Shown one piece after another: positions 17,781 to 26,900 of a DNA stretch of 64,000 nucleotides. The stretch is taken from the NCBI GenBank assembly GCA_964651705.1, contig CAZYWZ010000011.1:1-64000 (forward strand), given 5' to 3'. The notes beneath the pieces were generated by a model. That model saw only the letters and a list, made by a program, of their open reading frames with translations, did not search any database and was not told the DNA's origin. Origin of the DNA: JADLBR01 sp964651705 (GTDB taxonomy: Bacteria; Verrucomicrobiota; Verrucomicrobiia; JADLBR01). Each line of letters starts with the position of its first letter. Within the stretch, counting starts at the first letter, position 1. Position numbers and translations under genes: made by a program.

Positions 17781-18131
17781 ATGGAAGCAAAGAGTCTTGG
17801 AGAACGCATCAAGGAACTACGAACCAACGAAGGTCTTTCGCTTCGGCAATTGGCTCACAAGATTAGAAAATCCGCCCCGTTCATTTCCGACGTGGAACTA
17901 GGGCGCCGTTTCCCTTCCGATGACGTCTTGAGCGACATCGCGAAACTACTGAAAGTCCCGTACGATGAACTGAAAAACTACGACACTCGGGATTCTCTTT
18001 CGGCTCTGAAGAAGATGGTCGCTTCGGATCCTCGTTGGGGTTTTGCGCTCCGCACCGCTGTCGAAAAGAGCCAATCAGGTCAGCTGGACCCAGAGGATCT
18101 GCTCCGGAAGCTGAATCAAAAGAAGGACTGA
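17781..18131 (+). CDS. XRE-family transcriptional regulator
   Basis: 116 residues, ATG 17781. The N-terminal helix-turn-helix reads LGERIKELRTNEGLSLRQLAHKIR (shown in parts: LGERIKEL, LSLRQLA) then SAPFISDVELGRRFPSDD, the standard Cro/CI-type HTH. It ends 7 nt before an ImmA/IrrE-family metalloprotease gene, the classic pairing in which the protease cleaves or inactivates the repressor on stress or phage signals. It lies between the divergent DrmD gene and the Pycsar-like operon, so it may control either. A palindrome covering its own promoter suggests autoregulation. Confidence 0.8.
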   Translation: MEAKSLGERIKELRTNEGLSLRQLAHKIRKSAPFISDVELGRRFPSDDVLSDIAKLLKVPYDELKNYDTRDSLSALKKMVASDPRWGFALRTAVEKSQSGQLDPEDLLRKLNQKKD

Positions 18132-18138
18132 TACCAAC

Positions 18139-18855
18139 GTGGAGGTGCGACGCAATCCCAGCGGACCGTTCGGTCAAACTGTTTACTACTCGAAGGAGGA
18201 GATTGACGAGATCTGTCTGGAGGCATTGACGAAAACCAACTCTCTGCCCTCGGAACCAGGTCCCATCGAGATAGAGAACGTCATCGAAAGGTATTTCAGA
18301 TGCCACGTGGTGTACGAGGATATCGCTCCCGATGTGCTCGGATTCACCGTATTCGGGCATGACGGGAAAGTCCAAATAATAGGCACATCCGAATCATTGT
18401 TCGAGTCGGGTCCCGCGGGTGAGCGACGGGCGCGTGCAACGCTCGCCCATGAGATGGGTCACGGGCTGCTTCATGCGGTGCTCTTTATTGAGCCACTCGT
18501 ATCCCATACCCTGTTGAATGGTCAGGTGGACTCGGTCAAGGGGGGCGCCAGACGAATCCTATGCCGGAAGAGAGATTTTGAAGCAGGACAGCGCAGTCGA
18601 GGATACGACGGAAAATGGTGGGAATATCAGGCGAACCGGGCAATAGGCGCCCTTCTGCTACCGAAGCGGCTCATGCTGCAAGCAGTTGAGTCTTTCCTCG
18701 TGCCCGAAGGCCTTTTGTGCCAACCAACACTGCCGCCTGCAGCCCTTGAGACAGCGGCGAGGCATTGTGCCGAAGTTTTCGAGGTGAATCCTGCCGCCAC
18801 GAGGATACGCCTGACGGAAATGTTTCTGGCGAATCAGGAGCAGAGACCCCTCTAG
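18139..18855 (+). CDS. ImmA/IrrE family zinc metallopeptidase
   Basis: 238 residues from GTG 18139, 7 nt after the XRE stop. The zinc site is in ATLAHEMGHGLLH (HExxH), about residue 98, and a later WWEYQANRAIGALLLPKR segment supplies the third-ligand Glu and the substrate groove typical of the family. The paired XRE protein is the probable substrate. A start further downstream is possible because the first residues are weakly conserved. Confidence 0.8.
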   Translation: MEVRRNPSGPFGQTVYYSKEEIDEICLEALTKTNSLPSEPGPIEIENVIERYFRCHVVYEDIAPDVLGFTVFGHDGKVQIIGTSESLFESGPAGERRARATLAHEMGHGLLHAVLFIEPLVSHTLLNGQVDSVKGGARRILCRKRDFEAGQRSRGYDGKWWEYQANRAIGALLLPKRLMLQAVESFLVPEGLLCQPTLPPAALETAARHCAEVFEVNPAATRIRLTEMFLANQEQRPL

Positions 18856-18865
18856 ATTTTTTGTC

Positions 18866-18893
18866 TTGACCGTAAGCGGATATTAGCTATCGT
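18866..18893 (+). promoter_or_regulatory. Promoter of the Pycsar-like operon
   Basis: TTGACC (18866-18871), 16 nt, TATCGT (18888-18893). The words CTATCGT and CGTAAGC recur here and in the XRE promoter (17762-17772), which suggests a shared regulator. The transcript would begin about at the leader ORF ATG at 18900. Confidence 0.45.
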
Positions 18894-18899
18894 TGACGT

Positions 18900-18986
18900 A
18901 TGAATGAAACTAGCCGACATTCGCCCGAGAAAATGCGAATAATCCCCAACGGGGGTGTCCGAAAGCCAGAAAAGGAGAACCCATGA
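18900..18986 (+). CDS. 28-residue leader peptide overlapping the cyclase gene
   Basis: ATG 18900 opens a short frame (MNETSRHSPEKMRIIPNG and so on) whose TGA overlaps the cyclase ATG at 18983 as ATGA. It lies directly downstream of the promoter, with almost no untranslated leader. It could be a translational-coupling leader or a genuine micro-protein; its AAGGAG near the 3' end also serves as ribosome-binding site for the cyclase. Confidence 0.35.
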   Translation: MNETSRHSPEKMRIIPNGGVRKPEKENP

Positions 18987-20515
18987 AAATCGCCTATCAT
19001 CCCATCGGAGATCTGATTGCCAGCCGAAAAAGGAAATTCGCTGCCTTCTCGTCGGAACGCTCAGCGTCCAACCAGATAGACGACGTCCAAGTGTCCGACG
19101 CGACGGGTTTCCACATTTATGGCGACTTGCACCTCACACTCGAGCTTTCAGCCGCCACAGATCAGGCCAGCGCGAATCGATACCTTGAGCTGTTGGACGA
19201 CTACTCGGGACTTGCCGCAGCATTTGCCGACGGAGACCGCGACCTCTTCATTTTCGAGATCCAAGGAGAGCGGATGCACCTGTTTCTCAACGCACCCAGG
19301 CTGGATGCGACTGCCGTCGAGAAGCTGATCAGGGTCACCTCAAACTTCATCAATGCAGTGTATCGAGTGATCGGCCCGAAGGCCGAACCGCACTGGCGCG
19401 GATTCTGCATGGCGGCCGATCACGGTCGTGCCGCGGTTTTGGCAACCGGTCGAGACGGGGACGACTCTCTGCTCTCGCTGGGGGATGCAGCCAACAAACC
19501 TGCCAAACGCCTCGCGAAATCCCCACAGATCAAAGCCGGCCACATCGCCATTCCTCGCCGAATGCTCGCGGAATCTGGTTTGCCAAGCGCTGCGGGTGCT
19601 CCCGCCGCGGCCCGCGGCTGGATCGAAATCAACGCCCGAGACAGAATGCGAGACTCATCTCAATCTCGGGAAATCGATGCGAGCGTGACAATCTTTGAAA
19701 ATGAGAAGCGCGCCGCCATCGCGACGGTCGGGAATCGGTTCGTCGCTCTTGCCGCGGACCCCATCAACACTGGAGGCGCCACCGTGGACGCCCCCCGACT
19801 CGTCCAAGGCCTCCATTTTCGAGCCGACCTTTGTGGGTTCACCAGTCGTGTCGCGCAAGCCTTTGCGCAAGGAACAAATGCGGTCTCCGAATTGGTTTCT
19901 GAATTCATCGCCATCATGCGCATTCCCGATGCCTTCGAGGAAGCCCTAGCGCGCCCCTTCATCCGGCTGCCGTGGGCAGGCGATTGCTATAATGGCATTT
20001 TCTTGCCCAGACCTGACGAAGATTACGCAGGTATCCGCCTGTATCTACCGGCCGTGCTCGCCCTGCGTTGGTTCGATCCCCGCAACGAACTCAATGGATC
20101 CCGCGACGCCAGACTTGCGCGCATCGCCAAGCGCCAGCAGTGGTCAGTGGGGGTGGCGGGCGGAGAATCTTCCCAAGGGCGCCTCCTCGTCGCCAACGTC
20201 CAATCGATGCAGCGCCCATTCCTGATCGCGGCAGGCTGGGGCTGCAGAAGGTCACTGGATGCACACAATGCGGAGGGACTGAACCCAGATGAGGCTGCAC
20301 TCCACTCCGAAGATCACAGTGCCCTTGATGACACGTTTGCGACGGCATTCCGACCCTGGGATGGCCCGACTGACTACCGAAAGGCAACAAAGGAGCGCCT
20401 TGAGAACGCCGAACAAAATCGATTACAGAGGAGCGCCGCTCCCGCTTTCAGCGTGAGCGTCCCTGCGCCGCGCCCCTATTTTGATGGACACAGGAATTCC
20501 ACACGACTTGTTTGA
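18983..20515 (+). CDS. pycC: Pycsar-like tandem class III nucleotidyl cyclase
   Basis: 510 residues, ATG 18983 preceded by AAAGGAGA. The C-terminal half carries the class III cyclase metal motif ADLCGFTSRVAQAF (281-294) and WAGDCYNGIF (331-340) with the second Asp at 334. The N-terminal half has the same layout without the metal Asps: GFHIYGDLHLT (42-52), FEIQGERMHLFL (91-102) and LGDAANKPAKRLA (166-178), so it is probably a degenerate partner domain. A cNMP-binding/TIR effector two genes downstream identifies the operon as Pycsar-like, in which the cyclase makes cCMP or cUMP on infection. Nucleotide specificity cannot be read from the sequence. Next gene overlaps its 3' end by about 30 nt. 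Confidence 0.7.
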   Translation: MKIAYHPIGDLIASRKRKFAAFSSERSASNQIDDVQVSDATGFHIYGDLHLTLELSAATDQASANRYLELLDDYSGLAAAFADGDRDLFIFEIQGERMHLFLNAPRLDATAVEKLIRVTSNFINAVYRVIGPKAEPHWRGFCMAADHGRAAVLATGRDGDDSLLSLGDAANKPAKRLAKSPQIKAGHIAIPRRMLAESGLPSAAGAPAAARGWIEINARDRMRDSSQSREIDASVTIFENEKRAAIATVGNRFVALAADPINTGGATVDAPRLVQGLHFRADLCGFTSRVAQAFAQGTNAVSELVSEFIAIMRIPDAFEEALARPFIRLPWAGDCYNGIFLPRPDEDYAGIRLYLPAVLALRWFDPRNELNGSRDARLARIAKRQQWSVGVAGGESSQGRLLVANVQSMQRPFLIAAGWGCRRSLDAHNAEGLNPDEAALHSEDHSALDDTFATAFRPWDGPTDYRKATKERLENAEQNRLQRSAAPAFSVSVPAPRPYFDGHRNSTRLV

Positions 20516-21077
20516 GCTCCTAACCTTCACGGGCCTCTTGACAGCCAACTTGCAGTCCGTGTCGCCGTGGAGGGGACACCCCGTACCCACCGGCAAGGAC
20601 AGGCTCTCATTCAACCTGAACCGCTCGTTCCTGCTCGACGGCGTTCTTCCGGTCGCCGACCGAGAAGCCGCCGTCACGCTCCAGGTCTTCTCGGACTGGC
20701 TCAGGCATCCCCCGGCGGCTTGGACGACCGCTTCATGGATTAGGCGACAGCGCGACTGGCACGCTTACGCGGATGGGGGCCTTTGCTGGGTCTTCCCTGC
20801 CTACTGGTCCAACGTTCTTGAGCGACTCGCGCCCCGAGTTTCCCTAGACTCACTGCGGATGATCGCGGCGGAATGGTGCATCGAATCCGTTCGCGATCTG
20901 ATCGCCAAACACCTCGAGGCCCAGCGCTTGGCAATCAATATCTGGCCACCAGCCTGGCCTGCATGGAAGCATGACCATGCGGCATGGGACGAGCTTGAAG
21001 GCCTCGCGCGCGACGGGAAAATCGACGCTGAGGTTGATCGAATTCTCGATCAGCGCAGGCTGCCCACTCTGGGTTAA
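20484..21077 (+). CDS. E2 ubiquitin-conjugating-like protein within the Pycsar-like operon
   Basis: 197 residues from ATG 20484 (TTG 20481 is possible), overlapping the cyclase gene by 32 nt. The stretch DWHAYADGGLCWVFPAYWSN (92-111) matches the E2 signature in which a His-rich loop and G-x-x-C are followed by W-S; Cys101 would be the catalytic residue. The region before it (FNLNRSFLLDGVLPVADREA) could form the E2 beta-meander, and the C-terminal part is helical. Bacterial E2-like proteins are known from CBASS, where they ligate the cyclase to targets. A role here in priming or conjugating the cyclase is inference. No E1-like or JAB deconjugase gene is adjacent. Confidence 0.45.
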   Translation: MDTGIPHDLFELLTFTGLLTANLQSVSPWRGHPVPTGKDRLSFNLNRSFLLDGVLPVADREAAVTLQVFSDWLRHPPAAWTTASWIRRQRDWHAYADGGLCWVFPAYWSNVLERLAPRVSLDSLRMIAAEWCIESVRDLIAKHLEAQRLAINIWPPAWPAWKHDHAAWDELEGLARDGKIDAEVDRILDQRRLPTLG

Positions 21078-21105
21078 TTGCCAATTTTGACGAAAGGGGA
21101 TGCAT

Positions 21106-22005
21106 ATGATAGCTCGATTTCAAGGTTCTGATGGTACCAGGCGACTCGTCGACGCCCTGGCTGAACAACGCCTCGTGAACGGAGACAGGGAGTTGGCCTC
21201 CCTGATTGCCGAAAAGGCTGGTCTTCGGCATGTTCAAAAAGACGAGGTCTTTATTCGCCAAAACGAAGCCGACAACGACATCTATTTCATTTTGACAGGA
21301 CGTGTCTCGATCCAGATCAACGGGCGTGAGGTCGCCAAGAGGACAGCCCGCACACACGTTGGGGAGATGGCGGCGATTGACCCAAGCGCCAGACGCAGCG
21401 CGGATGTCGTCGCCCTAGAAGAAACGGTTCTGGCCGCATTGCCAGAACCAGAATTGACCCGAATTGCAGCCATGAAGCCCGACGTCTGGAGGTTGATTGC
21501 CAACGAGTTGGCCGATCGCCTCCGGCAGCGGTCGATCTTCCTCAGGCCGCCGAACCCAACTCCCGTTCTTTTCATCGGCTCATCTCGCGAAGCCCTCCCG
21601 ATCGCAGAAGCCCTTAAATCAGAGTTCCCACCTCAAATTGCCACTGCTAGAATCTGGAAAGACGGAGTTTTTGGAGCATCGACTTTTCCGATTGAGGCCC
21701 TCGAAACACAGCTTCAATACGCTGATTTCGCGGCGCTAGTCGCGGCCAGCGACGACCGAGTCATCAGCCGCGGCAAAGAAACGCAGGCTCCGCGCGACAA
21801 TATCGTGTTCGAGCTGGGCCTCTTTATGGGCGCCTTGGGTCGCCACCGCACCTTCTTATGCACTCCCGAGGGAGTTGACGTGAAAATCCCATCCGATCTA
21901 CTTGGGTTGACGCCTATTACGTACGATGGCAACAGCCTCGCCGCCCCAGTAAGAATGGCCGCCGAAGAAATCAAGCGAGCCATCGCCAAAAACGGTCCCC
22001 GCTAA
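21106..22005 (+). CDS. pycTIR: PycTIR-like effector: cyclic-nucleotide-binding domain fused to TIR-like NADase
   Basis: 299 residues. ATG 21106 is preferred over ATG 21100 because the GGGG ribosome-binding site at 21096-21099 abuts the latter. Residues about 35-145 form a CRP-type cNMP-binding domain with the phosphate-binding cassette VGEMAAIDPSARRSADVVA. Residues about 155-299 are a CAP12-type TIR-like domain: VLFIGSSREALPIAEAL, IWKDGVFG, and RDNIVFELGLFMG with the presumed catalytic Glu. In Pycsar, binding of cCMP or cUMP activates such TIR domains to degrade NAD+ and stop phage spread. It ends the plus-strand operon and is convergent with the gene at 22063. Confidence 0.75.
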   Translation: MIARFQGSDGTRRLVDALAEQRLVNGDRELASLIAEKAGLRHVQKDEVFIRQNEADNDIYFILTGRVSIQINGREVAKRTARTHVGEMAAIDPSARRSADVVALEETVLAALPEPELTRIAAMKPDVWRLIANELADRLRQRSIFLRPPNPTPVLFIGSSREALPIAEALKSEFPPQIATARIWKDGVFGASTFPIEALETQLQYADFAALVAASDDRVISRGKETQAPRDNIVFELGLFMGALGRHRTFLCTPEGVDVKIPSDLLGLTPITYDGNSLAAPVRMAAEEIKRAIAKNGPR

Positions 22006-22062
22006 CGCCGCGCTCAGACGCCACATCTCACCGTGCTTTTCCTAAATCAGAACGAACAAGAG

Positions 22063-22848
22063 TCACGCAGACACCAAGCCGCCCAAATGCCTTTCGAAAT
22101 TCGACAGCCCAGCCGCCGCGTCAAACCGATTGACATCCGCCTCAATCCGCAAGAGAAATTCGCGAGCCGTCGTAAAGAATGACCTCCAAACGACCTCGAA
22201 CGGCAGGCGCCAGTCTGCAGGCCCGATGAACTCACCGAGTTCCTTCCCACACCCTAAGTTCTTTCGATAAAGTGAACCTGCCTCAAAATTTGAATGCGTG
22301 TAGGCGGAAAGCAAAACGTAGAAAACGTAGAGCGATGGTTGACCGATGTCTTTCACCATGTCCCAAGCACTTGGGATCCGGGCAGGTGTCGGGTAACCAT
22401 CCTCGCTGAGCAGCCGCTCCACTTCAGCCTTGAAGTCTTCGTACGACGTTCCCCGTGCTCCATACTCTTGCTGCAGATTAGAGGGCACATGAGGATTCTG
22501 TTCCAGTTTTCGGCAATGATCCCGTGCCGTTCGCAGGTGGAGCAGCCATCGAACCTCCCGTTCAAACGGGTCCTCAGGGCGCAGCATCCATCGGGTTCGA
22601 ACACTCGCCTCGAAGCATGCCCGTGCCAGCACCATCGCCGCAGGGATAAGAACGAGGTCGTTCCGCGCGATCTCAACAAGCGCCTCCGCATGGCGTGTCA
22701 TCAATTTCAGCAGAGTATAAGCCTCGACGTTTGATTCGAACCGTCCTATCGGTTGAGGAAATGGCGCGTCAAGATACGCGCGGATCAGCCTTTTCGTGTC
22801 GTCGCACAACAGCTTGATCTCGTCAGTCGGCTCCATAATCGCACTCAT
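22063..22848 (-). CDS. Helical protein of unknown function, DUF5677-like
   Basis: 261 residues from ATG 22848 (an earlier in-frame ATG at 22929 would overlap the upstream gene). The protein is alpha-helical: LLKLMTRHAEALVEIA, AAMVLARACFEASVRTRWM, and SLYVFYVLLSAYTHSNFEA. The spacing of the last His block recalls DUF5677/HEPN-like proteins, but I see no clear R-x4-H. It is the third gene of a unit following the RecD-like helicase and the HEPN protein, 50 nt after the latter. Convergent with the PycTIR-like gene. Confidence 0.5.
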   Translation of the reverse strand: MSAIMEPTDEIKLLCDDTKRLIRAYLDAPFPQPIGRFESNVEAYTLLKLMTRHAEALVEIARNDLVLIPAAMVLARACFEASVRTRWMLRPEDPFEREVRWLLHLRTARDHCRKLEQNPHVPSNLQQEYGARGTSYEDFKAEVERLLSEDGYPTPARIPSAWDMVKDIGQPSLYVFYVLLSAYTHSNFEAGSLYRKNLGCGKELGEFIGPADWRLPFEVVWRSFFTTAREFLLRIEADVNRFDAAAGLSNFERHLGGLVSA

Positions 22849-22898
22849 GGTCGAGCTCCCGGGAATTGGATCATCCCATGGGGAAGTCCCCCCGAACC

Positions 22899-23783
22899 CT
22901 ATTTCTTCTTCTGCGAGCACAACTTCCAAGCGTCCAAGAGGAGTTTCTCAAGGAATTCGGCAACGTCTGTCAGCGCACCGCCCAACAAATCGAGCCGGAT
23001 AGGTTGGATCCACTCCAGGTCGCACCACGCCCCTGTCGACCCTGGCTTTTCTTGCTTCCGTTCGTAGAAGTCGATGTGGCCCTCCTCGGACTCGCCTTTC
23101 TGGATCTTTTCGACATGAAACCAGTCCGGCAACTGAAGCCACTTCCTTTCCGCCAGAGCCGCGCAAAACCGGTGCCGCCGCTCCAGACCATTTTCCAACG
23201 CTTTCTGCTTCCCAGGCTTCTTGGGATTCCGCGCCTTCGCGTATTCGGCATAATTCGGGATCGGCAGGCGCTTGGCACTTTCGTCAGATCCGGAAATCGC
23301 GATTCGTCCGATCACGAGAGCCTCTGAGCCGTGCGCCAGAGCATTCCGAAGCTCGGTCAGGAATGAGACGAGAATGCTCTCCGGCATCGCTTTCCATTTG
23401 ATACCCCAAATCTTGCCACAGACCTTGTTCAAGTTGGCATGCTTCTTTCCGGATATATGCAGGAGCATGCTCTCCGCGAAAGCCACGTATCTCAAGAGAA
23501 TGGCTTGGCGAAATCCGTTTCGGGTCTTGGACAGATCGAGAAGTTCCTCTCCGCGCAACTCCTCCCTCCACTCTTCTTCATCGGTCTTCTGCGTACCGGT
23601 TTCTTCAGATCCCGGCCTGCTCGCCGCACCAAGGAGGTCCTTCTCGTCGCATTCGAGCCTCGCTTCGACGACTTCGGAGAGATTCCTGTGCCGCTCGAAG
23701 AAATCTCCAATCAAGAACGGGATCATGCCGGCGCTTCCCCCAACAAGTCGAAATGGCGGGCGCCGTTCTGGATCTGCTGCCAT
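22899..23783 (-). CDS. HEPN-domain protein with RNALAH motif
   Basis: 294 residues, ATG 23783. LTELRNALAHGSEALVIG contains R-N-A-L-A-H, the R-x4-H signature of HEPN RNases (about residue 145). The surrounding segment is helical (ILLRYVAFAESMLLHISG). A Lys/Arg-rich middle part (KARNPKKPGKQKALENG) may contact nucleic acid. The gene lies 155 nt downstream of the RecD-like helicase on the same strand; the 23784-23938 gap holds no gene. HEPN proteins in defence loci usually cleave RNA; here this rests on one motif. Confidence 0.55.
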   Translation of the reverse strand: MAADPERRPPFRLVGGSAGMIPFLIGDFFERHRNLSEVVEARLECDEKDLLGAASRPGSEETGTQKTDEEEWREELRGEELLDLSKTRNGFRQAILLRYVAFAESMLLHISGKKHANLNKVCGKIWGIKWKAMPESILVSFLTELRNALAHGSEALVIGRIAISGSDESAKRLPIPNYAEYAKARNPKKPGKQKALENGLERRHRFCAALAERKWLQLPDWFHVEKIQKGESEEGHIDFYERKQEKPGSTGAWCDLEWIQPIRLDLLGGALTDVAEFLEKLLLDAWKLCSQKKK

Positions 23784-23938
23784 ATGACTTTAGAATATTT
23801 GCCGTGGCTCCGTCGTCAAACGGAACTGAAGGCACAGCTGGCACGCAGGTGACAATACGCCGCTTCCGGGAGCGCGAGCGGTCGTCGCAACTGCGTCAAT
23901 CAACCTGCACTTGAGCTCACTTCGTCGGGCCGCAGGGA

Positions 23939-26900
23939 TCACGATCGCCTAATAGTCTCGATCAGCGATTCGATCTTCCTGCAATCGATGCCGCCCTTCG
24001 GGTCGTCTTCGGAAACGATGAGAGTGCCCCTCTGCCCGCATCCCTCCGACAGGGGCAGGATTCCGTGCTCGCGGTACCACGCTTGCTTCGCCTCCCATCG
24101 GCGGCGGTACGCGGGATCGGCGAGCATGCCGCAATGCTCCCAGAAATACGTGATCCCGGAATCATCATCATCGATCGTGAAGTCGGGGTACTTGGTGACG
24201 CCCCCGATCTCCAGTGGCTGCTCGTAGCGATAGTCTATGTGTTGCGCGTAAAGGAGGTTCGCGATGATGACCTCCGATTTCGAGCTGACCGCCTCGCCTC
24301 GGAGGGTGACGTGGATCAGGCGTTCCTCAAGGAACGAACCGGCGATCTCGACTGGCTTGGGCGGTTCGAAGAGATTGGTCAGGCGTCTGGCGGCGGCAGA
24401 AAATCGTTCCGAGCTGAGTCTCTGGAGATCCGTGGCAGAGCCCTGGTGCAAGACCACCACTTTGGCCTTCTGCCGAGTCAGGGCCGTATAGAGGAGTTCG
24501 CGCGAGAGCATCAGGGGGGACCGCGGCAAAATGAGAAACACGACCTCGAACTCGCTCCCCTGGGCCTTGTGGACGGTTAGCGCGTACGCGAGCTCCAGGC
24601 TAGCCTCTCCCTCCTCGCCGAAATCGGAGTCGTAGAATTTGAAGACTTTGCCCGTCTGGGTGGAGAACTCGATCTCGAGATAATCCGGGAACCAGTTCTT
24701 CTTTTTCGTGCGACGATGCCCCACGACCATGCCAATCTCTCCGTTGGCAAGGTAGCCACGCTGTTGCGGCTGCGGGTACAGCCGTGATTTCGGGACCGAC
24801 CAGTTGCGGTTATTGATGACCTTGTCGCCGTAGATGATCTGGGCATCACCCATGGGTTTCGGGATGCTGCGAAAGCTGCCCGGATTCCGGGCCTTCGCGA
24901 TCTGCTGCCCCTTATAACGGACGTGGATCAGTCGGTTGAGCGGATCGACACCCCAGGGCTTCTGCCGCACCGGGCTGAGGATCTGCCACGCCTCCGCCCG
25001 CTTCCCGGCGCCCGGGCGCTCGCCGTAGGCCACGTTGAACCAGGCAGACCCGTTGTCGTCGAGGCGAGCCCCAAGGCTCAGGGCGAAGGATTGCCACTCT
25101 TCTCTGTCCGACGGGAAGGCCAGCGTCTCCGAAATAATCTCGGGCAGGGACTGCTCCAGCTCGTCCGGCGTTTCCCATTGGATGAAGCGAATGTGGTCAC
25201 TCTTGCGGCGACCGGCGAGGATCTCAAAGACCTGATCTTCGCCGGGACCGGTGGCCCCGCCGCCAAACCACGCAGCCAGTTGCAGGTCGTCGCGTTCGCC
25301 AGCGCCCTGGCGGCGCGGCACGGTGAGCTCCGCAAAAGCAGGACCGACGCGCGGGAACCGATCCTCGATATCGGGCGGGGCAAGGTGGGCGATGATGTCC
25401 ACGAATGGGCGGCCGGCCCCGATTGGAGGTAATTGTCGGGAGTCACCCACAAAAATGAGTCGCTTGACCCCGCTGATGGCCTCCAGCAGCGAAGCCATCA
25501 TCTCCTCCGTCAACATGGAACACTCATCCACAATGACGGTGCCAGCGACCTTTTCCCCGGGTTTGCCGGTGAGGAGGTAACGTTGCGTCTCGCCATCATA
25601 ACGCCTAGAGCGACTCAGGAATTGCGCCAGGGTGCATGCCTCGAATTTCGGACTGTCGGCCTCGCGCGCCACAGCCTCCATCCGCACGCGGGCCTTTCCT
25701 GTTGGGGCGAGCAGGAGAATGCCGTCGCCATGAATCTCAGGGTGCTGGCAGAGCACGGACAGCAGCGTGGTCTTTCCGGTACCCGCGGATCCGAGCAACA
25801 CACTGAAACGGGAAACCGCGACCTCGGCTAGCGCGGCGGCCTTCTCCATGCGGGCGCGCTGTTCCTTCTCCCGCTCCTCCCCTTCGGGGGGCAAGGGACC
25901 GAGGCGGGCGTCGAGCGCCGCAGCCCAATCCACAGACAGGCTGTGACGGGCCGCCTTGGCGCGCTTGGTCACGACCTCGCGGATCTGCTCACCGACCGCC
26001 GCCAGCCGCTCCAACTGGTAGGCGGGGCGCCCGTCAGCCATCTTCATTAGGCGGATCTCCCCTCCGAAATGCTCGTCCTCTGCGACCGCCATGAGATCAG
26101 CGGTCACGTCGGTGCGCTCTTCCTTCTGGTCCGCCGCACGACGCCGCAAAGTCGTAATGATGTCGTCGCGGGCGCGAAGCGTATCGCCACTCGAGGCGGC
26201 CGCCTCGAGCTCCCGAATCGTGAGCGCCCGCAACCGTCGGGCATCGACCGCGGTCCGTATCCGGGTCGGCTCGGGAATGGGGAAATGCTCTCGGACGAAG
26301 TTTGTCGGAAACAACCCGCGGTCCACGGTCCCGATGGCAACGGGACAAATGGTGAGGCGGGTGGCCTCGTAGATACGATACGGATTCTCGAGGAACGCGG
26401 CGTCTTTCAGGTCCAGGCCGTTCTCGGCGCGCAATTCGGGGAGCGCCAGGAAGACCGCCTGTGGGACGGTCAGGTCGATGCGGCTCAGCAATCCCAGAAA
26501 CGCGCGCCGCTCCGCACCCATGCGTTTCCATGACTTGGCGATCGTGGCATCGACGTGAAGGGCGAGGTCCTCGGGCAAATGCTTGGACGGGTCCTCGAGG
26601 GTCGCATCCCACGCCGGCCACGGATCGCCGCTTTCTCCCGCCATGTCGGCGAGGGCCTGCGCGATGAAGTTCCCCATGGGCACGCCCGTCGCTGAGAGGA
26701 CGGAGCCCAGCCCCGGGAAGGGGCCGCGCTTCTTCCAGAGGCGACCGAGTTCCCCGTCGATCCACTGCTCCTGCTTTCGGGTGGCAACGCTGAATAGTTC
26801 GGCGGAGCGGAGCAGCGCGGCACGACACGCCAGGAGTGCGCTGATGGCAGCGTCGTGGCCGACGTGCTCGGTGGCGTACGAAAACTCGTCGAAACGGTCT

